From assembly GCA_963703655.1 (NCBI GenBank), contig CAVPFA010000008.1:62001-126000 (forward strand): DNA of 64,000 bases, written 5' to 3'. The notes under the pieces are model-generated. The model was given only the letters and a program-made list of their open reading frames with translations. It was not told the DNA's origin and searched no databases. Source of the DNA: CAVPFA01 sp963703655 (lineage in GTDB: Bacteria; Actinomycetota; Acidimicrobiia; Acidimicrobiales; Bog-793). A program made the position numbers and the translations under genes. Each line of letters opens with the position of its first letter. Positions within the stretch are counted from its first letter, which is position 1. Shown here piece by piece: positions 53,860-62,634 of the stretch.

Positions 53860-55146
53860 TCAGGTACCGCTCGTCCAGGAGGCCAGGTAAGCCTGCTGGG
53901 CGCCCGTGAGCTCGTCGATCACGATGCCCATGGTCCGGAGCTTCAGCGTCGCGATCTGCTCGTCGACACCCGCCGGCACCCCGTAGACCCGGCTCTCCAG
54001 CTGGCCGCGCCTCAGCGCCAGCCATTCGGCCGCGAGCGCCTGGTTGGCAAACGACAAGTCCATGACCGCTGCGGGATGTCCTTCGGCTGCGCTCAGGTTC
54101 ACAAGGCGACCCTCGGCCAGCACGAGGAGCCGCCTTCGCCCACCGTCTCCGGCGACCACCGTGAACTCCTCGACCATCGGCCGGACGATCCGACGCCTTC
54201 CCTCGGCCATCTGCCCGAGCGAGACGAGGTCGATCTCGATATCGAAGTGGCCGGCATTGGCGAGGATGGCGCCGTCACGCATCTCGGCGAAATGCTCGGC
54301 GCGCAGCACCTGCCGATTGCCCGTGACGGTGACGAAGACCTCGCCCTCTCGGGCGGCGACCGACATCGGCTCGACCCGGAAGCCGTCCATGACGGCTTCG
54401 AGCGCGCGCAGGGGGTCGATCTCGGTGACCGTCACGAGCGCGCCCATGCCCCGCGCCCGAGCGGCTACCCCCTTTCCGCAGAAACCGTAACCGGCGACTA
54501 CGAACCGCTTGCCGGCGAGCAGCACATTGGTGGCCCGGATGATCCCGTCGAGAGTGGACTGGCCCGTCCCGTACCGGTTGTCGAAAAGATGCTTCGTGTC
54601 CGCGTCGTTGACGGCGACGATCGGGTAGCTCAGAACCCCGGCCGCCTCCATGGCCCGGAGCCGGATCACACCGGTCGTCGTCTCCTCGGTGCCGCCGATG
54701 ACCTCCCCGAGCTGGCCCGGGCGGAGCTGGTGGAGACGTGACACCAGATCGCAGCCGTCGTCCAAGGTCAGCTGGGGATGCCCGTCCAGCACTGCGTCGA
54801 TGTGGCGGTAGTAGCGATCGTGGTCCTCGCCCTTCACCGCGAAAGTGGCGATGCCATCGTCGGCGACCAGGCAAGCGGCGACGTCGTCCTGGGTCGAGAG
54901 AGGGTTAGACGCGCAGGCGAGCACGGTCGCGCCGCCGGTTCTCAAGGTCTTGAGCAGGTTCGCGGTCTCGGCCGTGACGTGCAGGCACGCTCCGACGAGG
55001 AGCCCCTCGAGAGGGCGCTCGCGCTCGAATCGCTGCCGGATCGAACCGAGCACAGGCATGTCGCGATCCGCCCACGCGATCCGCTGGCGCCCCAGGCCGG
55101 CGAGGCCGGGGTCGGCGATGTCTCCGCTGGCTCGCCGGCCGGTCAT
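53860..55146 (-). CDS. ahcY: adenosylhomocysteinase
   Basis: This enzyme splits S-adenosylhomocysteine into adenosine and homocysteine with bound NAD. It has RIAWADRDMPVLGSIRQRF, ACLHVTAETANLLKTL, CASNPLSTQDDVAACL, the catalytic KHLFDNRYGTGQSTLDGII, the NAD loop GYGFCGKGVAARARGMGA, and ANAGHFDIEI. Length 428 residues, the short form without the 40-residue insertion of the mycobacterial enzyme. The ATG at 55146 lies five bases after the stop of the SIS gene. Confidence 0.94.
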   Translation of the reverse strand: MTGRRASGDIADPGLAGLGRQRIAWADRDMPVLGSIRQRFERERPLEGLLVGACLHVTAETANLLKTLRTGGATVLACASNPLSTQDDVAACLVADDGIATFAVKGEDHDRYYRHIDAVLDGHPQLTLDDGCDLVSRLHQLRPGQLGEVIGGTEETTTGVIRLRAMEAAGVLSYPIVAVNDADTKHLFDNRYGTGQSTLDGIIRATNVLLAGKRFVVAGYGFCGKGVAARARGMGALVTVTEIDPLRALEAVMDGFRVEPMSVAAREGEVFVTVTGNRQVLRAEHFAEMRDGAILANAGHFDIEIDLVSLGQMAEGRRRIVRPMVEEFTVVAGDGGRRRLLVLAEGRLVNLSAAEGHPAAVMDLSFANQALAAEWLALRRGQLESRVYGVPAGVDEQIATLKLRTMGIVIDELTGAQQAYLASWTSGT

Positions 55147-55151
55147 GTCGG

Positions 55152-56207
55152 CTAAAAAGCCGCCTGTTCCCTCGTCGCCGACAAGATCCGCTTCACCTCG
55201 GCGAGCACCGGGACCGGTCCAGGGTCGATCCCCTCCCGGGCCGCGAGCTGCAACGAGACGAAGTCGCCGATCATCACGAGGTCGAACAGCTGTGCGAGCG
55301 GTCCCGATCCGCCGGCCCGGACTTCGATGACCGCCGACACCGCCTCGCCTACGAGCTGTTCCACAAGACCGAAGCGCCGCTCGACCTGCGCGTGCTCGAA
55401 GTCGTTGCGAAGCGTGACGATCGTGACCACCTGGCGCGTCACGTCGCCGTTCTGACCGAACCCACAGATCTCGTTGTGGCACCACTCCGGCTGGGCGGCG
55501 AAGAACGCCGGCGCCTTCGCGTTCTCGTTCATCTGGGTCTTCCACCGGCGGGCCGCAACCGCGCCGATCCCCTCCGCGCCCTGCACCAGCGGGATCGTAC
55601 GCCCGAGGCGCTGTGCGATCTCCAGCGCGACGCCGCTGCCCTCGACGAGGCCGTCGCGGCGGGCTCGCAGCTGGCCGACTGCAGCGTCGATCGCCGGCTT
55701 CATGCCCTCGAGGAGCCCGAGGCGCTCGCACGCGACCAGGAGAGGGGCGGCCGTGGTCCCGATTGCGGCTCGCGGCTGTGGTATGCCCTCGATGGTCCAG
55801 AAGATGGGAGCGCCACTCTCGGCCGCAAGCTCCGCGAGCCGGCCGCCGCCCGTCACCGCGATGAGCCTGGCCCCCCTCTGCACGGCCGTCTGCGCCGCCT
55901 CGAGGGTCTCCTCTGTGTCGCCGGAGAACGAGACCGCGAACACCAGCGTGCTCGGTCCGACGAACACCGGCAGCGAATAGTCGCCGACCAACACGACGGG
56001 AAGGCGAAGTGTGTCCCTGCCGATAGCCCGAAGCACCTCGCCGGCGACGCCGCTGCCGCCCATGCCGAGCACGACGACGGCGCCGAGGCCTTCCGCAGAC
56101 GGAAGTCCCGGCACCTCGGCCGCAGCTGCGGCCGAGGCCTCGAGCTGCTCGGGCAGCGCTGCGGTCGCCCCGAGCATGCCCTCGCTGTCAGGTGAGAGCC
56201 ACGTCAC
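55152..56207 (-). CDS. SIS-domain bifunctional phosphoglucose/phosphomannose isomerase-like protein
   Basis: The protein has an N-terminal SIS sugar-isomerase domain (GAVVVLGMGGSGVAGEVLRA, VFAVSFSGDTEETLEAA) and a C-terminal PGI/PMI-type domain with PLVQGAEGIGAVAARRWKTQMNENAKAPAF and PEWCHNEICGF, the signature of the archaeal/actinobacterial bifunctional enzyme. It would interconvert fructose-6-P with glucose-6-P or mannose-6-P. The GTG at 56207 overlaps the Trm112-like stop as GTGA. With manB next to it, it can feed GDP-mannose synthesis. Confidence 0.86.
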   Translation of the reverse strand: MTWLSPDSEGMLGATAALPEQLEASAAAAAEVPGLPSAEGLGAVVVLGMGGSGVAGEVLRAIGRDTLRLPVVLVGDYSLPVFVGPSTLVFAVSFSGDTEETLEAAQTAVQRGARLIAVTGGGRLAELAAESGAPIFWTIEGIPQPRAAIGTTAAPLLVACERLGLLEGMKPAIDAAVGQLRARRDGLVEGSGVALEIAQRLGRTIPLVQGAEGIGAVAARRWKTQMNENAKAPAFFAAQPEWCHNEICGFGQNGDVTRQVVTIVTLRNDFEHAQVERRFGLVEQLVGEAVSAVIEVRAGGSGPLAQLFDLVMIGDFVSLQLAAREGIDPGPVPVLAEVKRILSATREQAAF

Positions 56208-56470
56208 GCGGGTGAAGCCCCTCCTGCGCCCTCGCCCGCGTCGAAATTCGGACGGAGCCCTTCGGCTGCGGCCTTGGCGGAAAGGCGCTCGTGCTCCTCG
56301 TCGCTGACGGTCTCTGCCTCGTCGACCAGCATCACGGGAATGCCGTCGACGATGCGGTAGCGCCTGAAAAGCCGGGGATTGTATAGGGTCTCCTCGTCGG
56401 CGAAGTACAGCAGCGGCCCCTTGTCCTCGGGACACGCGAGCAGGGCGAGGAGTTGCGGATCGATCGGCAT
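56204..56470 (-). CDS. Trm112-like small protein
   Basis: The 88-residue protein starts PIDPQLLALLACPEDKGPLLYF and continues with YRIVDGIPVMLVDEAE, the conserved core of the Trm112/YcaR family. Only one Cys is left of the usual zinc-binding set, as in many actinobacterial members, so zinc is probably not bound. It may be a partner protein of a methyltransferase or of its neighbours. The ATG is at 56470; the gene overlaps the SIS gene and follows manB by 22 nt. Confidence 0.84.
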   Translation of the reverse strand: MPIDPQLLALLACPEDKGPLLYFADEETLYNPRLFRRYRIVDGIPVMLVDEAETVSDEEHERLSAKAAAEGLRPNFDAGEGAGGASPA

Positions 56471-56492
56471 AAGACACCCTTCGTGGTCGTGA

Positions 56493-57929
56493 TCAATCTG
56501 GTCGTCGCCTGCGCCTCGTCGCAAGCGCCTCGATGAGGCCGAGCACCTCCCCGAGATGGCGGTCACGTTCGGCCTGGCTCGGCGCCTCCAGGTTGAGTCG
56601 CAGGAGCGGCTCGGTGTTCGACGGCCGCAGGTTGAACCACCAGTCACCCATATCGACGGTGATGCCGTCGAGGTCGTCGACCTTCGCGTGGAGGGCCTTG
56701 TAACTCTCGGCCACCTCACCGACGAGTCCGACAGGATCGGCCACTTCGGTGTTGATCTCGCCCGAGTCCGAGTAGCGCTCGAAGGGAAGCCGGAGCACAG
56801 AGAGCGGAACCTCGGCTCTTGACAGGACCTCAAGCACGATCAGTGCCGCGATGATCCCCGAGTCCGCGTTGTAGTTCCGGCGGAAGTAGTAGTGCCCCGA
56901 ATGCTCGCCGCCGAAGATCGCACCCGTCTCGGCCATCAACGACTTGATGAACGAGTGGCCGACGCGGGTCCGGATCGGGACCCCGCCGCGCTCGATGATC
57001 ACCTCCGGCACCGAGCGCGAAGAGATCAAGTTGTAGAGGATCTTCGATCCGGGATGCCGCTCGAGCATCGCGGCGGCGACGATCGCTGTCGTGACCGACC
57101 CCGAGAGCGGCTCGGCCAGCTCGTCGACGAGGAAGACACGGTCCGCGTCCCCGTCGAAGGCCAGGCCGACGTCGCTGTGGCTGGTCAGGATCCGCGACCG
57201 CAAGTCCGCCAGGTTCTCCACCTGGATCGGGTCTGCCGGATGGTTCGGAAACGAACCGTCCAGCTCCGGGAACAGGATCTCGAGCTCGAACGGCAGGCCG
57301 GAGAAGATCCGCGGGACGGTCAGGCCTCCCATGCCGTTCGCCGTGTCGGCTACGACCTTGAGCCGTCTCAGGCTCCCAACGTCCACGAACGACCTCACGT
57401 GCGCCGCGAATTCATCGAGGAGGTCGACCCTCTCCACGCGTTCGTCAAACGCAACCCCTGCGACGCCACCGTCGTCCGGTGCGGTGGCGAGCGCCTCGGT
57501 GGCTATTCGGTACACCTCGTCGAGGCCCGAGTCCCGGCCGATCGGGCGAGCGCCGTCGAGGCACAGTTTGAGGCCGTTGTAAGCGGCAGGGTTGTGTGAC
57601 GCGGTGAGCATCGCACCCGCGAGCTCGAGCCGGCCCGAGGCGAAGTAGAGGAGGTCGGTCGAGGCCAAGCCCACGTCGACCACGCCGAGACCGGCCGAGA
57701 GGACGCCTGCGCTGAAGGCCTGCGCGAGCTCGACACCCGAGTCGCGCATGTCGCGTCCGAGGACGACTCGCTCGGCGGCCCCGTGCGCCAGGACGAACCG
57801 GGCGAACCCGACGCCCACGGCGTACACGCTGCGGCCGTCGAGCTGGTCGGGAACCGTGCCGCGGATGTCGTAGGCCTTGAAGACAGCAGCAAGGGGCGAC
57901 TGGGGGGATGCCGGGAGGTCGAGCGCCAT
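56493..57929 (-). CDS. manB: phosphomannomutase / phosphoglucomutase
   Basis: This alpha-D-phosphohexomutase moves phosphate between C1 and C6 of mannose or glucose. The four family loops are complete: AMLTASHNPAAYNGLK (phosphoserine), LAFDGDADRVFLVDE (metal), GGEHSGHYYFR (sugar) and RPSNTEPLLRLNLEA (phosphate). It begins AVFKAYDIRGTVPDQL. Length 478 residues, intact. It heads the operon manB, Trm112-like, SIS isomerase, ahcY, the order seen in other actinobacteria. Confidence 0.93.
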   Translation of the reverse strand: MALDLPASPQSPLAAVFKAYDIRGTVPDQLDGRSVYAVGVGFARFVLAHGAAERVVLGRDMRDSGVELAQAFSAGVLSAGLGVVDVGLASTDLLYFASGRLELAGAMLTASHNPAAYNGLKLCLDGARPIGRDSGLDEVYRIATEALATAPDDGGVAGVAFDERVERVDLLDEFAAHVRSFVDVGSLRRLKVVADTANGMGGLTVPRIFSGLPFELEILFPELDGSFPNHPADPIQVENLADLRSRILTSHSDVGLAFDGDADRVFLVDELAEPLSGSVTTAIVAAAMLERHPGSKILYNLISSRSVPEVIIERGGVPIRTRVGHSFIKSLMAETGAIFGGEHSGHYYFRRNYNADSGIIAALIVLEVLSRAEVPLSVLRLPFERYSDSGEINTEVADPVGLVGEVAESYKALHAKVDDLDGITVDMGDWWFNLRPSNTEPLLRLNLEAPSQAERDRHLGEVLGLIEALATRRRRRPD

Positions 57930-57952
57930 GCCGCCCGGAGCCTACTGCGGAC

Positions 57953-58834
57953 TCACCGCGCGACCACGATGGCGACGATGGTGACGGTGTTGAAGGCCAT
58001 GTGCGCCAAGATGGAGGGCCCGAGGCGCCCCGTCCGCCACGCGAGAAGGCCCAGCACGACACCGAAGCTCGCAAGTCCGAGAAACTGAAGAGCCTCGAAG
58101 TGCACGAGCGCGAACACGAGCGCCGTCACGACGATCGACAGGCCGGGACCGAGGCGAGGCGCCAGCTCTCGGAAGCGCCAAAGCAGCGAGCGCAGGAGCA
58201 GGCCACGGAAGAACAGCTCTTCGACGACGGGACTTCCGACGCAGACGAGCACGGCGAGGACCACGAGGCCCGGACCGTAGGTGTGGCCGGTGAGACTTTG
58301 GGCCGGGTGGCCGAGACGCGTGTACAGATTGTGAACGAAAGGCGCCAGGGGCGCCTCGGCGACGGGCACGAGCAGGAACTGGGACCCGACACCGGCGAGG
58401 ATCCCGAGGGGGATGTCCGGCCACGGGCGCAGCGACAGGCCGTAGTCGCGAGCGATGCTGCCGGTGCCGGCGGGGCCGATCGCTGTTCCCCGGTCGAGAC
58501 GGTCCGCGCCGGTGCCGGCGAGGTCCGGGCGGGCGCCCCGGTCGAGACGGTCAGCGCCAGTGTCGCTTCGGCGTCGTGAGGCCGTGCGCGTCGCGACGGC
58601 GGCCGCTCCGACGAAGCCGACCCAGAGAGCGATCAGGCTGACGACGTCCTCGCCGTACTGGCTCGGATGGCGCGGGGGCGGCGACAAGGAGGCGTACAGC
58701 GACACCGCAAGAAACGAGAGGGCGAACCCAGCCAGGATGCCGAACATCGCTTCGGGCAGCCCGAAGGAGTTGCCGACCGGCCTCGGCGACGACGACGGGG
58801 CGCCGGACGCGGAGGCCGCGGTCACCTCCGGCAT
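57953..58834 (-). CDS. CPBP family intramembrane metalloprotease
   Basis: This membrane protein of about 293 residues has several helices. The glutamate/arginine motif is in SPVVEELFFRGLLLRSLL (EExxxR), followed by FALVHFEALQFLG and LAHMAFNTVTIVAIV, the three conserved blocks of CAAX-prenyl-protease-like (CPBP/Abi) enzymes. Substrate unknown. A short acidic/basic repeat (GTGADRLDRG twice) lies between helices. The ATG at 58834 is chosen because upstream the frame runs antisense to ftsH for more than 1.6 kb. Confidence 0.85.
   Translation of the reverse strand: MPEVTAASASGAPSSSPRPVGNSFGLPEAMFGILAGFALSFLAVSLYASLSPPPRHPSQYGEDVVSLIALWVGFVGAAAVATRTASRRRSDTGADRLDRGARPDLAGTGADRLDRGTAIGPAGTGSIARDYGLSLRPWPDIPLGILAGVGSQFLLVPVAEAPLAPFVHNLYTRLGHPAQSLTGHTYGPGLVVLAVLVCVGSPVVEELFFRGLLLRSLLWRFRELAPRLGPGLSIVVTALVFALVHFEALQFLGLASFGVVLGLLAWRTGRLGPSILAHMAFNTVTIVAIVVAR
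58492..58570. repeat. imperfect direct repeat in the CPBP gene
   Basis: CCGGTCGAGACGGTC occurs twice, about 54 bases apart, each followed by GCGCC and GTG. It encodes two TGADRLDRG units in a cytosolic loop. Confidence 0.6.
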
Positions 58835-58992
58835 CGAACGCCCGCGACGACGCTTCACCGTGGGAGCGTCGCCCGCCGGCGCTCCGCGGGTCAAGCTGAC
58901 GACCGGCAGCGGTCCGGTCGGGATTCGCCGACGCGGGACCACCCCGGGGCGCCCGAACCGGCCGCGCGGACCGGCCTGGGGCCGGTGCCGCC

Positions 58993-58998
58993 TACGAT
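58993..58998 (+). promoter_or_regulatory. -10-like TACGAT seven bases before ftsH
   Basis: TACGAT, seven bases, then GTG at 59006: the same leaderless arrangement as at ileS and divIVA. No Shine-Dalgarno lies before this GTG. The ATG at 59027 has no clear site either. Confidence 0.45.
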
Positions 58999-59005
58999 AG
59001 GCGCT

Positions 59006-61003
59006 GTGAGTCGTCAGCCTCAGGACATGCGCCCGGGCAACGGGCCGGGGAAGGCCGGTCCTGGTGCTTCGTCGGGTCCGGACCAGACGTGGCGCTGGGC
59101 GCTGGCGGTTGTCGCGGTCATCGTGATCGTTCTGTTCATCAGCTCGGGCATGTTCAACCGGAGCAGCGCCAAGACGATCGGCTTCTCGGCGTTCCAGCAG
59201 GACCTCACGGCCGGCATTGTCCGCAGTGCCAACTTCGACAACGCCACCGGGGTCGTGACCGGAACGTTGTCGAGCGGCGTCAGCTACACCACTACGGGGC
59301 CGAGCCCGCTCCCCGACGCCGTGTTCACCGAGCTGAAGGCAGCGAAGATCAAGTACACGTTCTCGACTCCCACCTCGAACGCCCTCGGCGAGATCCTCAT
59401 CTACCTGCTCCCGGTCGCCCTGATCATCGGGTTCTTCGTCTGGATGAGCCGGCGCGCGCAGGGACAGATGTCGGGAATCATGTCGATCGGACGCTCCCGA
59501 GCCAAGGTCTACACGGCCGAACGCCCGCGGACGACCTTCGGCGACGTGGCGGGCTATCAGGGAGTCAAACAGGAGATCAGTGAGGTCGTCGACTTCCTCA
59601 AGTCTCCCGGCCGCTTCAAGGAGATCGGCGCACGCGTGCCGAAAGGCGTGCTGCTCGTCGGTCCCCCGGGCACCGGCAAGACGCTGCTCGCCCGCGCGGT
59701 GGCCGGCGAGGCCGGCGTTCCCTTCCTCTCGGTCAGCGGATCGGATTTCATGGAGATGTTCGTCGGCGTGGGCGCGAGCCGCGTCCGGGACCTCTTCCAG
59801 ACCGCCCGCAAACAGGCCCCGGCGATCATCTTCGTCGACGAGATCGACTCGATCGGGCGCAAGCGGGGCGCTGGGCTCGGTGGCGGGCACGACGAGCGTG
59901 AGCAGACGCTGAACCAGATGCTGAACGAGATGGACGGTTTCGACGTCGCCGAGGGCATCGTCATCATGGCCGCGACCAACCGGCCCGACATCCTCGACCC
60001 TGCGCTCCTTCGTCCTGGCCGGTTCGACCGCCAGATCGTCGTGCCGCTGCCCGACCTCGACGAGCGTCTGCCCATCTTGCAGGTGCACTGCAGGGACAAG
60101 CGCATGGGCCCCGACGTGGACCTCTCGATCATCGCCCGCGGCACGCCGGGGATGTCGGGTGCCGACTTGGCCAATCTCGTCAACGAGGCGGCGCTGCACG
60201 CGGTCAGGCGCGGGAGCCAGTTCATCGAGATGCGTGACTTCGACGCTCCGCGGGACCGCATCTTGATGGGACAGCCCCGCGACAGCCTCGTGCTCTCGGA
60301 CGCCGAGAAGGAGCGAGTCGCCTTCCACGAGGGTGGCCACGCGGTGCTCGCTTACGTGCTCACGCACGCCGATCCTCTGCTGAAGGTGAGCATCATCCCG
60401 ACCGGCCTCGCGCTGGGGGTCACCCAGCAGCTGCCGACCGAGGAACGCCACATCTATCCCCGCGAGTACATCGAGGACACGCTCGTCGTCCGGATGGGCG
60501 GCCGCGTGGCCGAGCTGTTGATCTACGGCGACCTGTCGACCGGGGCGAGCGACGATCTCCAGCGCAACACCGAGCTCGCCCGGAAGATGGTCCGCGAGTG
60601 GGGCATGTCCGAGCGGGTGGGCCCGATGGCGTGGGGATCGCAGGGGATGGTCTTCCTAGGTGAGGACCTCATGCACACACGCGACTACTCCGAGGACACG
60701 AGCCGGGTGGTCGACGAGGAGGTCGCCCGGATCCTCCGGGAGCAGGAGGCTCGGGCCACCTCTGTGCTCAGGGAGCACAAGGGCGGTCTCGAGGCGGTCG
60801 CGCACGCACTGCTCGAGTTCGAGACGGTGAACGGCGCCGAGATCGCCAGGCTGATCGACACCGCCTACGGCAAGCCTGTGCACGGCGGGGACGAGGGCGA
60901 GGAGAAGCTCGCCACCGAGCGATACGCTCCCTCCCTCTCCGAGGGCATGGTCCCATCGGCAACCGGCCTGTCGTCGACTGGCATCCCTCCGACCGACGTC
61001 TAG
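59006..61003 (+). CDS. ftsH: ATP-dependent zinc metalloprotease FtsH
   Basis: This membrane AAA+ protease degrades misfolded membrane proteins and regulators. Two membrane helices (about 29-47 and 129-147) flank an extracytoplasmic domain. The ATPase has Walker A VGPPGTGKTLLARAVAG (about 218), Walker B IIFVDEIDSIG, the second region of homology ATNRPDILDPALLRPGRFDR; the protease site is HEGGHAVLAYV (HExxH). The tail is Ser/Gly-rich. From GTG 59006 the protein has 665 residues. It is divergent from the CPBP gene and convergent with the DUF5719 gene. Confidence 0.94.
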   Translation: MSRQPQDMRPGNGPGKAGPGASSGPDQTWRWALAVVAVIVIVLFISSGMFNRSSAKTIGFSAFQQDLTAGIVRSANFDNATGVVTGTLSSGVSYTTTGPSPLPDAVFTELKAAKIKYTFSTPTSNALGEILIYLLPVALIIGFFVWMSRRAQGQMSGIMSIGRSRAKVYTAERPRTTFGDVAGYQGVKQEISEVVDFLKSPGRFKEIGARVPKGVLLVGPPGTGKTLLARAVAGEAGVPFLSVSGSDFMEMFVGVGASRVRDLFQTARKQAPAIIFVDEIDSIGRKRGAGLGGGHDEREQTLNQMLNEMDGFDVAEGIVIMAATNRPDILDPALLRPGRFDRQIVVPLPDLDERLPILQVHCRDKRMGPDVDLSIIARGTPGMSGADLANLVNEAALHAVRRGSQFIEMRDFDAPRDRILMGQPRDSLVLSDAEKERVAFHEGGHAVLAYVLTHADPLLKVSIIPTGLALGVTQQLPTEERHIYPREYIEDTLVVRMGGRVAELLIYGDLSTGASDDLQRNTELARKMVREWGMSERVGPMAWGSQGMVFLGEDLMHTRDYSEDTSRVVDEEVARILREQEARATSVLREHKGGLEAVAHALLEFETVNGAEIARLIDTAYGKPVHGGDEGEEKLATERYAPSLSEGMVPSATGLSSTGIPPTDV

Positions 61004-61016
61004 GCACGCTCAGCGG

Positions 61017-61036
61017 CCAGTCCGCTCGACGACTGG
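61017..61036. terminator. possible terminator after ftsH
   Basis: CCAGTC and GACTGG form a 6-bp stem around an 8-base loop, followed by TCAGCGGCTTTT on the plus strand. It lies 13 bases after the ftsH stop, between convergent genes. Confidence 0.4.
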
Positions 61037-61070
61037 TCAGCGGCTTTTCACGCTTAGCGGTCGGTCGCGG

Positions 61071-62634
61071 TCAGCGGCCCACGGGGATCCCGGCCACGGA
61101 CGTCGTCAGCCCGTGCCCGGGCGTGAACGCCTGCTCCGCGAGGATCGGGACCGTGGCCGATACCTGTACGGCGAACGCCGGGGCACCCGTGAGGACAGAC
61201 GCGAGCGCGATGGCCACCCTCGAACCTGCCGGCAGGCTGAGCACGCTCGGCCGGACGGTCCTGGCGGTCAGGCTCGGCAGCTCGAGCAGCGTCACCGTCG
61301 TGCCTCGCGTCCCGGGATTCGCGAGCGTGAGCACATCGCGGACACCGCGTGCGACCGCGGCGCCAGGTAGGAGCCACTCGTCGCTCGGACCGGCGCTGCC
61401 CGATGTCGCGTCGAGCTCCTCGAGCGCTCGTTTGCTCGATCTCGTCGTGACCCGCGCGGCCACTATCGGCGCCCCGCTCTCGGACGAAATGGTGACCGAG
61501 CCGGGCGCCCGGCCTTCGGGCGGGATCGGCGTTGCGAAGTCGACGACGCCGCCGGCGGGGACCTCGGCCGTGAGCGCTGCGGCCGTCCCCGCTCGCCCCG
61601 GAGGAGCGACGCTCACAAGTACCGGTCTCGTGCCAGGGTCGTAGACCGAGAACGTGGTCAGTGCGCCCTTGCCCGACGGCCCGCCTATGAACGACCACCG
61701 CTCGAAGCCCGCGGCCGGGCGCTACGAGAAGGGACCTCCCGGTGACGTGCACGGCCCTGATCTGGTGCCTCGTCCCTGACCCAGATGCGACGACGACCCT
61801 CCGAGACGTCGTTTCGAGCGCTCCGACCACCACTGCTCCACTCACGGCGGTGGCCGTGACCGCGAGGGACGCGATCTGAGGCGCCCATCGCCGAAGGTCG
61901 AGAACCACGAGCCCCGCGGGCGGGACCACCAACCCTTGGAACGCGGCGGGCGAGGTCAGCGAGGTGCCCGTCGAGACGCCCACGTTCACGACTGCGGCAG
62001 TGGCATCGGGGTCGTAGAGCGACAGCAGGACGTCCGAAGCGTCCTTGGTGCTCCCGGCAGGCAAGTAGCCCTCCGCTGCGACCCCGAGGGAGCAGGCCGA
62101 CGAGAGCAGGACCGGGCCGACGATCGATCGGCCGACGATCGACGTGCCGAGGATCGACTCGGTAACTCCGATGCCCCCGCCATCGGTCTCGACCGACACC
62201 GCCGCGAATCCCGGAGCACCGCTTCTCGGCAGCGACAGAACCGCCTGCGAATAAGCCGGAATCTCCCGTTCGGTCCTCGAGGCCGAAGCGGCGCCGAGGG
62301 CGCCGGAGCCAGGGTGAGCGATGCGCGACACCGCAACGATGACGCCCACCGGTGAGCTCCCGGCGTTCACGACCGAAATTCGCGAGCGCTCCCTGCCCTT
62401 GCCGACCGGAAGCGGGCCGGGGCAGAGCCAGGCGCTCGGCTTGCTCATCTGCACGACCGGCAGCGACGGCGACGCCGCGGGCAGGCCACTCGAGGCCTCC
62501 ACTCTCGTCTCGTGCACCAGGCCGTTGACGACGACGAGTAGCACGAGCGCGCTCGTAACCCCGAGGAGGGATCGTCGCCTCGGGCTCGATGCCACAAGAG
62601 ACCTCGGGCCTTTCCGGCCGGCGGTCTCGCTCAC
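61071..62634 (-). CDS. DUF5719 family exported protein, one-base frameshift
   Basis: The protein has an N-terminal membrane anchor or signal (SLLGVTSALVLLVVVNGLV), then repeated beta-rich segments (SVVNAGSSPVGVIVAVS; LSLYDPDATAAVVNVGV; FSVYDPGTRPVLVSVAPPG; TLANPGTRGTTVTLLELP), typical of DUF5719 in actinobacteria, an extracellular beta-sandwich protein. The first 300 residues are in one frame and the last 180 in another; an extra base near 61714-61720 explains the break, giving GFERWSFIGGPSGKGALTT. It overlaps the upstream gene by four bases, the usual partner of DUF5719. Function unknown, likely linked to cell-surface glycan. Confidence 0.75.

Noticed and set aside
57953..60451. An 832-codon open frame on the minus strand through ftsH
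   Set aside because: Only its last 294 codons (from 58834) encode a recognisable protein (CPBP protease). The rest is antisense to the conserved ftsH gene, and long antisense frames are expected in GC-rich DNA.
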